Origin: Donghicola mangrovi
Lineage (GTDB): Bacteria; Pseudomonadota; Alphaproteobacteria; Rhodobacterales; Rhodobacteraceae
Direction of reading: 5' to 3'
DNA length: 64,000 bases
Assembly: GCF_013377535.1 (NCBI RefSeq)
Contig: NZ_JABCJE010000003.1
Span: 1-64,000, forward strand
Positions within the stretch are counted from its first letter, which is position 1. Every line of letters begins with the position of its first letter. Below the pieces are notes generated by a model. It searched no databases, had not been told where the DNA came from, and was given only the letters and a program-made list of their open reading frames with translations. The translations under genes were made by a program, and so were the position numbers. Positions 26,296-33,161 of the stretch are shown one piece after another.

Positions 26296-26591
26296 CAGAC
26301 TGGTTTGTGTCTCGTCATCAAGCGACCATGGAATGGGCCAAAGGGCAGCACATTGCAGCCAATTTCGTCTCGCACTTGGATATTGCGAAGGTGCAGCAGA
26401 ATGATCGCGTCTATGGCACTTTACCAATCCAATTGGTCGCAGAGGTTTGCGCCAAAGGGGCGCGATATTTTCATGTCATACTTGATTTGCCTGCAGAGCA
26501 TAGGGGCAAGGAACTGACCATGGTGGATCTGCAACGTTTCGGAATTAGGCTGCAGGAATTTATGGCGAAAGAAATTTTAGATGGACGCTAA
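26292..26591 (+). CDS. csx16: Csx16 (VVA1548 family), putative ring nuclease
   Basis: A 99-residue Csx16. WFVSRHQATMEWAKGQ, AANFVSHLDIAKVQQNDRVYGTLP and AAEVCAKGARYFHV-like LVAEVCAKGARYFHVILDLPAEHRGKEL follow the family profile closely. Csx16 proteins occur only with type III systems and are proposed to degrade cyclic oligoadenylates and so switch off ancillary effectors. ATG overlaps the cmr6 stop and its own end overlaps the CARF effector start by 11 bp, so the two are co-translated: a likely effector/off-switch pair. Confidence 0.9.
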   Translation: MTDWFVSRHQATMEWAKGQHIAANFVSHLDIAKVQQNDRVYGTLPIQLVAEVCAKGARYFHVILDLPAEHRGKELTMVDLQRFGIRLQEFMAKEILDGR

Positions 26592-27468
26592 AACAAGGAT
26601 CGTTTCGGCAAATTGGATGGCGGGGCCCGCGGCGATCGTTGCCGTTGTGCTTTCCGGGATCGTTTACAGTTCGGAAAAGCTGTGGGATCACATTTGGGAG
26701 GACCTTGATCAGGCCCACGTTTTTCTTTTCACCATTCCACTGTTTGCTCTTCTGCTCTGGGGATGCGCATACCTTTTCGCGCCGCGTGTCAATCGGATTA
26801 CTCAGGCCACCGCCCGTGTTCGGACGGATGCAGAACTTACACCACCCGAGTATTTAATCACAGGCTATTCGCCAATCGGAAACCTGTCTGGTTTTGACGC
26901 GACGGTGAAGGCGCAGGCCTTGGTAGAGGATTTTGAAGGTAACCTTGGTAATGTGTGTGATGAGCATAAACTGGATCGCAATCTTTACCCACTGTCATGG
27001 CAACAGAACTTGCGCGTGATCCGTGCGGCGTGTCGCAAAGGGAAATTGAAGCAAGTTCTGGTTGTAGAGCCAAACTTCGACCAATTCGAAGCTTTCCAAA
27101 CCTGCATTTCGGGTTTTTGTCCTGAAATCGATGTCAAAAGAGTTTCTGCCAAAGGAAACCCCTCGGCCAGATTTACGACCATGTATGGTAGTGTAGAGGG
27201 GCAGGACTATGAGAATTTCGATTACGTCACAGCAGCGATTGCGCGTGCTTTCGAGATGATCGCCGAGGATGCGGGGAAAAAGATAGAAGACCTGGAGGAT
27301 AGGGTCGCCTTCGATGTCACTCCTGGCCTGAAAATCTTTTCGATCGCAACAGCGATCCAGTCTTTGAACAGGAATGCGATCTTTTATTACGCCAAGACGA
27401 ATGGACCAGATCAGGGCAAGGTAATAGCCTATGATGCCTCTATCGGGTTCTCGACATCGCCAATGTAA
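26581..27468 (+). CDS. CARF-domain membrane effector (two TM helices), Cam1/Csx23-like role
   Basis: A 295-residue protein. Two hydrophobic helices at about 14-32 and 46-66 are joined by a short acidic loop, giving both ends in the cytoplasm or a hairpin topology. Residues about 85-295 form a Rossmann-type CARF sensor; the hallmark loop is DVTPGLK at 245-251 (usually DxTGGTK), followed by SIATAIQSL and a FYY...GKVIAYDAS strand pair. As the last gene of the cmr operon, next to Csx16, it should bind cyclic oligoadenylate and disturb the inner membrane. I cannot assign it to a named family with certainty. Confidence 0.8.
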   Translation: MDAKTRIVSANWMAGPAAIVAVVLSGIVYSSEKLWDHIWEDLDQAHVFLFTIPLFALLLWGCAYLFAPRVNRITQATARVRTDAELTPPEYLITGYSPIGNLSGFDATVKAQALVEDFEGNLGNVCDEHKLDRNLYPLSWQQNLRVIRAACRKGKLKQVLVVEPNFDQFEAFQTCISGFCPEIDVKRVSAKGNPSARFTTMYGSVEGQDYENFDYVTAAIARAFEMIAEDAGKKIEDLEDRVAFDVTPGLKIFSIATAIQSLNRNAIFYYAKTNGPDQGKVIAYDASIGFSTSPM

Positions 27469-27490
27469 CATTTGCATAATTCCCATGAGT

Positions 27491-27517
27491 AAAAGGCCGT
27501 CCCGAAGGCGGCCTTTT
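27491..27517. terminator. Terminator of the cmr operon, abutting array 3
   Basis: An inverted repeat AAAGGCCG / CGGCCTTT with a short GC loop is followed by a T-run, 22 bp after the last cmr operon stop. It directly touches the oldest, decayed repeat of array 3 (27519). Because A residues precede and T residues follow the stem it should also stop leftward array transcripts. Confidence 0.85.
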
Positions 27518-27518
27518 T

Positions 27519-28340
27519 GCATTGGTGCGGTGAAGGTTCATGAACCAGGGGGAAATCCTATCTAATGTTTGACCCAAGTTTCTATCCGCATTGGCGCGGT
27601 GAAGGTTCATAAACCGGACAATCCGCTTCCTAATTCCAGACACTCAGTTTCTATCCGCATAAGCGCGGTGAAGGCTCATGAACCCGATGAATCACCTCAG
27701 CTGGACGGGGTAATCTCGGATTACTCTACTCCTGGGTTTCCAATGTTTCTATCCGCATTAGCGCGGTGAAGGTTCATGAGCGCGTCAAGTTTTCCACAGG
27801 AAAGGGCGTGTTTGCGTTTCTATCCGCATTAGCGCGGTGAAGGTTCATGAACATAACGGCGCAATCCTAGGAGCATAACGATGGGTTTCTATCCGCATTA
27901 GCGCGGTGAAGGTTCATGAACGGTTTTTAGAGTTCACCACGGTGGGCAAGGTATTTTTCTATCCGCATTAGCGCGGTGAAGGTTCACGAACAATGCAGCG
28001 GCCCTCGGAGTTGAAGAGAAAGGTTTCTATCCGCATTAGCGCGGTGAAGGTTCATGAACCTTCGGTGGTCTCGCAAGACCTGTCCGCAATAGTTTCTATC
28101 CGCATTAGCGCGGTGAAGGTTCATGAACATTCAATTTTTCTGCTTAGGACCTATTATATTTGTGTTTCTATCCGCATTAGCGCGGTGAAGGTTCATGAAC
28201 TAATTTTTCGGGAGGGACTATTGTCCAAAACTGGTAAGTTTCTATCCGCATTGGCGCGGTGAAGGTTCATGAACAAACCATCGGTGAAAACAAGCAGCGC
28301 CCTGTTTCTATCCGCATTAGCGCGGTGAAGGTTCATGAAC
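27519..28340 (-). CRISPR. CRISPR array 3 (12 repeats, 11 spacers)
   Basis: Repeats start at 27578, 27647, 27745, 27816, 27885, 27955, 28023, 28092, 28164, 28238 and 28304; the oldest copy (ending 27545) is truncated and fused to the operon terminator. The linker is CTTCA as in array 2. The older half has several point variants: ATTGG for ATTAG, CATAAAC, ATAAG, GGCTC, CATGAGC and GGTTCACG; one newer repeat (28238) has ATTGG as well. Spacers are 31-38 bp except 27684-27744, which is 61 bp. The array is transcribed leftward from the leader at 28341. Confidence 0.96.
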
Positions 28341-28561
28341 AGGGTTTCTGGAAGATACTGATTTTGTTGATGAAAAAACCATTGCTTTCCAAGGTCGAGC
28401 ATTTCTCCTTTTATTTTGCAATGTGAAACACTGAATTACGTGTCGCAAAATCGCAAATTTATGAGGTCGTACAGGTGTTTACACTTTTTCCAAGGTTGAA
28501 TTATTGACTCTGGCGCTGTGTCGCGCAAGCTTTAGTTGAAGTTTTTTCATGAGGACGGGAA
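28341..28561 (-). promoter_or_regulatory. Leader of array 3 and upstream region of cas2-cas6
   Basis: 221 bp between the newest repeat of array 3 and the divergent cas2. Blocks shared with the other leaders: AGGGTTTCTGGAAG after the repeat, CTTTCCAAGGTCGAG at 28385-28399 (44 nt from the repeat) and TTTCCAAGGTTGA at 28487-28499 (146 nt). A TTGACT at about 28504-28509 may be the -35 of the cas2-cas6 promoter. Confidence 0.75.
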
Positions 28562-28852
28562 ATGGCAAGAACAAAGATGCTGATGGTCTTTGTTTATGAC
28601 GTATCGTCCGCAAAACGCCGCCGGAAGGTCGCCGGAATACTAGAGAAACACGCAACTCGGGTGCAGTACTCGGTCTTTGAGGCGCGCCTAAGTCAACGCA
28701 AGGCTGATACGATTGCAGAACGTGCGGCGACGCATCTGGATGCGGGCGATAGTCTGCGGATGTACGCGGTCGGGGCGGACGGATTTCAACGCTCTCGCGT
28801 CTTTGGCAGCAGCATTCCCATGCAAACCGCCGAGGGGTTCTGGCTGATATGA
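28562..28852 (+). CDS. cas2: Cas2
   Basis: A 96-residue Cas2 of normal size. It shows FVYDVSSAKRRRKVAGILEKHATRVQYSVFEARL, with the conserved Asp after the first strand and the RVQxSVFE motif. It dimerises and bridges Cas1 pairs for spacer integration. It lies 10 kb from RT-cas1, which is unusual since the two are normally adjacent, but both sit beside an array leader of the same type. Its stop overlaps the cas6 start. Confidence 0.95.
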   Translation: MARTKMLMVFVYDVSSAKRRRKVAGILEKHATRVQYSVFEARLSQRKADTIAERAATHLDAGDSLRMYAVGADGFQRSRVFGSSIPMQTAEGFWLI

Positions 28853-29739
28853 ACCATATGTCTCGGGTCTCGATGACCCAGATCAGAAACAGTTTGTCTA
28901 TGGCACAGGCCGAGAGTTGGACATGGCCGCAAGCCGCCGCCGCTCTGCGCTGGACGGATATAGAGGTTGCTTTGCCAACAGGCGCGGCCCGCAGCACAAT
29001 CCCCCGTCTGTTGGCCTTGCGCGGGGCGCTGGGACAGGCCCTGGATATTGCGCAAGATCCGAATTGGTCTGATCATCCGTCGGCAGGCCAGATGATGTTT
29101 CTGGAATGGCCCACCAGATTTAGCCGGGATGCATCTTATCCCAAGCCCTTCGTGCTCCAGGCAGATGATCAGACAGGTCTTTTGCGGCTGCGGCTGTTCG
29201 GCCCCTTGCAGGTGTGGGCGGATCTGTTGGCATCACATTTGGTGGCATTGCTTGAACGGGGGATTGCACATGCCGATGGCTGGTCGTCGGAGGCTGTACT
29301 CGGATGTCGGATTTCCCCGCGATCTCTTGGCGGGGCTGACTTTGCTTTGGGGCAACAAGCATTGCTGCGGTTTCTGACCCCGTTGTCGATGCGACAGGGT
29401 AAGGCCCTGCAAACATCTCCAGAGGCAGTTGTACGGGGAATTTATCGCCGCGCTGCCAGTATGCTCGCATGGCAAGGTGTCGGCTGCCCGATGCCTCCTC
29501 AGCAAGAGCAAGCGCGGATATTCTCTTGCCTGAAGGAAGTATCATGGGCTGAGAACGAGCTTGATCAATGGGAGCATCGGTCCAAGCGGCAGAAGACGCG
29601 CTATGCAGAGACGGGCGTCAAAGGTGTGATGCGTCTTGAGGGTGACCTAGACGGCATCGCTCATATGCTGCGGATAGGCGAGGTCGTCTGTGCTGGCGGA
29701 AATGGGGCGTACGGATGCGGACGTTTCGTGGTGATTTGA
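28849..29739 (+). CDS. cas6: Cas6-like crRNA processing endoribonuclease
   Basis: A 296-residue RAMP-type protein read as Cas6. The C-terminal half has GVKGVMRLEGDLDGIAHMLRIGEVVCAGGNGAYGCGRFVV, the characteristic strand followed by the glycine-rich loop at the C-terminus. It would cut each repeat at the base of the CCGC/GCGG hairpin, leaving ATAGAAAC as 8-nt handle. The catalytic His cannot be fixed by eye. It is coupled to cas2 (ATGA overlap) and is the only processing nuclease in the locus, since RT-Cas1 lacks the fused Cas6 found in some relatives. Confidence 0.85.
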   Translation: MNHMSRVSMTQIRNSLSMAQAESWTWPQAAAALRWTDIEVALPTGAARSTIPRLLALRGALGQALDIAQDPNWSDHPSAGQMMFLEWPTRFSRDASYPKPFVLQADDQTGLLRLRLFGPLQVWADLLASHLVALLERGIAHADGWSSEAVLGCRISPRSLGGADFALGQQALLRFLTPLSMRQGKALQTSPEAVVRGIYRRAASMLAWQGVGCPMPPQQEQARIFSCLKEVSWAENELDQWEHRSKRQKTRYAETGVKGVMRLEGDLDGIAHMLRIGEVVCAGGNGAYGCGRFVVI

Positions 29740-30410
29740 GGGGCAGGGGGTTAATGGCGTGGGGGCTGCCCCCAGAGATCGGTGTGCCAACGTAAGAAAG
29801 CAGTGGGCCACTATCGACGTTGCGTGAACCGCATGAGCTCTAGACTGTTCTAAATTGGGAGCTGTGAGTAGCCAAGTCTGCCCATTTTACGCTGGTAGGG
29901 TGTGCTTTGAAACGCCTCTCAGCGTAACGCTCTCTTTGGACTTTGGCGATGTTCGGGCGTTTGAAGAGGGGGAAACTCTTTGCCTCGATTCAAAAAACGT
30001 TCTCGAGATGCCCGAGACCGATTCGTCGTGCAAGCCTGCGTTTCACCTTTAGATTGCAGATCGGAAAATTAATTTCGACCTAAGAGTGTGCTGCTGGTAG
30101 GCAGTCAGGAACATCAGATTTCATTTTCTAAATTTTTTTTGGCCGAGATCTGCGTCGAAGACAAATCTAGGGCGCGAAATCGCCCTTCATCGCAGTGATT
30201 TTTTGTTTGTTTTCAACGCTTCCGGATTCTGATTTGCGAAAAAATGTTAATCTTATCAAATAGTTGGCAGTCGAAAAAAATTCTCTGAGGGTTGCGCCTT
30301 TTTGTTCAATCGGCTTAGAGCCGCCGCCGAACGCGCACGTTCATCTCGAAACCCTCAACTCCACCACCGGTCCCAGTGCATGCCTGGAGCCGGGGCGGCA
30401 CCCGTATGAC
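29740..30410. other. AT-rich gene-free stretch between cas6 and the transposon-side genes
   Basis: About 670 bp with no gene I can support. A 65-codon frame at 29855-30052 has no motif and no ribosome site. Small inverted repeats occur (TGGGGGC/GCCCCCA near 29764; AGGGCG/CGCCCT near 30170). The AT-rich, T-tract-bearing part at 30110-30300 would be a plausible place for a transposon end, but no terminal repeat could be paired with the other side. Confidence 0.4.
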
Positions 30411-30914
30411 ATGATGAACAACACACACGACTACCTGTATCACGATCTGTTAAAGCGCAGCATCAGTGCATTCCATGCCGTACTGAAGGGCTCGGAGCCT
30501 GACGTAGAACGCTGCGATGCTCCGATGATGGACCGATATGTGATCGTCCTTCAGGGCGAGACGATGAGCTTGCGCGGATGGGTTGAAGGACACCCGAGGC
30601 TTGGGACAAGTCTCATCCAGACATCTCTACTGATCCACATCAGCAAAGATCGCAAATGGGCCCGCACCTTATCGCGATGGTACCGACTGGGAGAGCCGGA
30701 ACGGCTGGGCACATCGCAACTTTCATTGGGCATCGACCTTCCTAGTTTCTGCGTGCCGATAGGGCTCGACGGGATCAGCATACCGCTTCACTTGGCGCGC
30801 CGCGTCATGGAACTGCAGCCGACCCGTCTTACGGGAATGGCCGCAGAAAGAGGTTTCAATGATGTGTCGAAAACACTTTCGGACATCGCAAACAGGTGGC
30901 CACCGCAGACCTGA
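30411..30914 (+). CDS. DUF6634-like protein of unknown function
   Basis: A 167-residue protein from the ATG at 30411; the frame is open further upstream to a TTG at 30264, but the ATG pair gives a cleaner start. The middle part LRGWVEGHPRLGTSLIQTSLLIHISKDRKWARTLSRWYRLGEPE resembles small proteins annotated as DUF6634 in alphaproteobacteria (HPxxG..I.TS....WART.SR.Y.LG). No catalytic motif, signal or membrane segment is seen. It lies upstream of the zinc-ribbon protein and the TnsABC module; a link is possible but not shown. Confidence 0.6.
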   Translation: MMNNTHDYLYHDLLKRSISAFHAVLKGSEPDVERCDAPMMDRYVIVLQGETMSLRGWVEGHPRLGTSLIQTSLLIHISKDRKWARTLSRWYRLGEPERLGTSQLSLGIDLPSFCVPIGLDGISIPLHLARRVMELQPTRLTGMAAERGFNDVSKTLSDIANRWPPQT

Positions 30915-31185
30915 TCGGATGCATTTCTTGGGGGAATTTTTTCGAAAATTTCGCTCAGAACTTTCATGACCTACGATTTCCTCTTGGGAAAGAAGAGATG
31001 CAGAAGTGGGGCGAGCAGCCATGAGAACTGTAATTCCCTGAATGCGGGCCGGGTGATTGGGGCGATCCTTCTGGGCGCCCCGACCAACTGAAACGAACGA
31101 TCGCACACTAATCTAAGAGAGCACACGCCGCTCGACTGCCCGTGCAGTTCGAGACCGGATACATTGTGCCAGCAGGAAAGACCGA

Positions 31186-32070
31186 ATGAAGACGTTACTT
31201 GAACATCGCGGCATTTGGATGAACGCAGCACAGCCCTCTAGTGTGACCCGCTGGGAAACGGGCTACGTGAAAAGCGGTGCCATCAAGACGCTGGAGTTCG
31301 TCGACGGTGACGCTGTCCACTCCGCTGACATGGCTTCCAACCGAAGCCATCACGGCCAGACATGTAGAGCATACGTCCACCACATGACTGGCTCGTATGG
31401 GGGCGCTCCATTGCTTCGCGTGCGCTGGTGCCCAAGGCGAGTGGAACGTTTTCGTCGCTTGCCGCGGGAAATCTTGATGCAGTATTGCGTCGCGATGGAA
31501 CCGAGCTCCTTGTCAGAACCAGAATTGCTCCGATGGTACTGGATGTCGCTGTACGTGCGGCTGCCGGATGCCGGTATCGCGGTGACCTTCCCTTCAGAAG
31601 ATGCGGCTCGCGAGCGACTTTTGAACGTTCGTTGGCCAAATGGCATCGTTTGCCCGGTTTGCGAGGGTGACAGGGTAGGGCAGAAGACGGCACGAGACAT
31701 CTACAAGTGCAACAGCTGTGGCTATCAGACGTCAGTGACGTCAGGCACAGCCCTGAACTCCACCAACATACCGATCCTGCTTTGGCTGCTGGCCGCCGAG
31801 GAATACGTCATCCGGCAGGCCACTGGCCGCAAGAACATGCTGACGAACGCACGGTTCATGAAATTCCTCGGTACACGGTCAAACGACACCGCCGTACGAG
31901 TGAAGCGCAAGCTCAAGGCTGATCTGGAACCGGGTGGTGTCGGGATGCTGCTGGCTTGCATCTGTCCGCCTGACGACGAGGCACAGCTCGTTGAAGCACC
32001 GCTCCGAAGCGATTTCGATGCCCTTACCGCGGACGTCTTGCAGCGCAATCTTACCCGCTCTCGACGTTGA
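31186..32070 (+). CDS. IS1595-type zinc-ribbon protein without a DDE domain
   Basis: A 294-residue protein. A zinc ribbon (Cys156, Cys159, Cys175, Cys178) is followed by QTSVTSGTALNSTNIPILLWLLAAEEYV and a helix-turn-helix-like LTNARFMKFLGTRSNDTAVRVKRKLKADLE, matching the N-terminal part of IS1595-family transposases. The DDE nuclease domain that should follow is missing; only about 70 further residues remain. The first roughly 95 residues are unfamiliar, and a start at Met98 or Met104 (31477 or 31495) is possible. It is either a truncated transposase or a free-standing DNA-binding protein of the TnsABC element 280 bp downstream. Confidence 0.65.
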   Translation: MKTLLEHRGIWMNAAQPSSVTRWETGYVKSGAIKTLEFVDGDAVHSADMASNRSHHGQTCRAYVHHMTGSYGGAPLLRVRWCPRRVERFRRLPREILMQYCVAMEPSSLSEPELLRWYWMSLYVRLPDAGIAVTFPSEDAARERLLNVRWPNGIVCPVCEGDRVGQKTARDIYKCNSCGYQTSVTSGTALNSTNIPILLWLLAAEEYVIRQATGRKNMLTNARFMKFLGTRSNDTAVRVKRKLKADLEPGGVGMLLACICPPDDEAQLVEAPLRSDFDALTADVLQRNLTRSRR

Positions 32071-32348
32071 GAATTCCGGACAATTTTCCGAATTCCAAAC
32101 GTATCGGGATGAAAATCACCGGCATACCTGAACTTTGAACAAGGCAGGACGAACGCCGACTAGCGGGTCGTTCCTAACGGTAACAAAGCAGGGGAAGGAG
32201 CTTTTGCGAGAAGGATAGCTTCCACCGTTATAGGTGTAAGGTATTGAAAATATTTGAGATGATTGGTTGGTCGCGCCGGCTTAGATAAGTGGCGATCACC
32301 TCCGGGCTCAAGTTTTCACGCACAGGCTACCACAAAAACGAGACGAAC

Positions 32349-33161
32349 ATGGCAGCACCTTTCACATCCTTCACTATCGACGTCGTGCCGGCTCCCGTGA
32401 TCCCGGCATACGCGATAGAGGCCCTCGAAAAAGGCCCGATGGGTGAGAACCTGTCGGTGAAGCTTGGCTACGAGAACCTCGATAAGCTTCTGCCTTATCG
32501 TGGTGTCCGGAAGGTCGTTCATCGTTCGAACTTTGCGAAGACGGGAGAATTGGTGGCGCGGGTCGAGGCCGATGACAATCTCCCGCGCATTTTTGGCGTG
32601 GAGTCCTCTCTTGAACGTGCCACTGCCGTCGCTGCATTGATCAATCCGAATACATTCGACCTGCACGGTCAGCCCCGCAAGGTTCACTTCCAGAAGGAGG
32701 TCGACGGGAAAAAGTCGAACACGCTGGACTTCCTCGTGACTTTGAAGACCGGCGAGAAAACGTACCTCTACGTGAAGAACGACGACGCCCTGAGTCGTGA
32801 AGAAACAGCGTTCATCACCCAACAGATCAAGCTGGGTCTTCCTGCCGGATGTGGGTTTGCGACAATTTCTGAGGCGTCGTTTCACCCGCAGGTGCGTGGC
32901 AACAACGAGCGGATTTTTCTGGCCAAGCGCTTTCCTGACCCGGCTGCTGACAGCCGTCTCGCGGAGGTCCTGGTCGATATTATCGATGTGCCAGAATTTT
33001 CGATCGAGGAGCTGGTCGTGCGCGGCGTTGGTGCCAAAGCAGCCAAGACGGAGATGGGTCGTGTCTTCGATGCTGTCCTGCGAGGCATCGCGGACGGAAT
33101 CCTGAAGACGGACAAGACCCGGCTCATTGATTATCCGACACGGGTCAGAAGGGCGTTATGA
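32349..33161 (+). CDS. tnsA: TnsA-like transposon endonuclease
   Basis: A 270-residue TnsA-type restriction-fold nuclease. The pattern E(85)SSLERATAVAALINPNTFD...QP(108-109), then LDFLV with Asp127, then YVKN with Lys143, gives the E-D-(V)K active site of TnsA, which cuts the 5' ends of the transposon. A winged-helix part should follow at about 190-270. ATG 32349 was chosen; a GTG at 32289 would add 20 residues. It overlaps tnsB by 4 bp. Confidence 0.8.
   Translation: MAAPFTSFTIDVVPAPVIPAYAIEALEKGPMGENLSVKLGYENLDKLLPYRGVRKVVHRSNFAKTGELVARVEADDNLPRIFGVESSLERATAVAALINPNTFDLHGQPRKVHFQKEVDGKKSNTLDFLVTLKTGEKTYLYVKNDDALSREETAFITQQIKLGLPAGCGFATISEASFHPQVRGNNERIFLAKRFPDPAADSRLAEVLVDIIDVPEFSIEELVVRGVGAKAAKTEMGRVFDAVLRGIADGILKTDKTRLIDYPTRVRRAL

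Noticed and set aside
29855-30052. 65-codon open frame after cas6
   Set aside because: No ribosome site, no motif and atypical composition; treated as non-coding.
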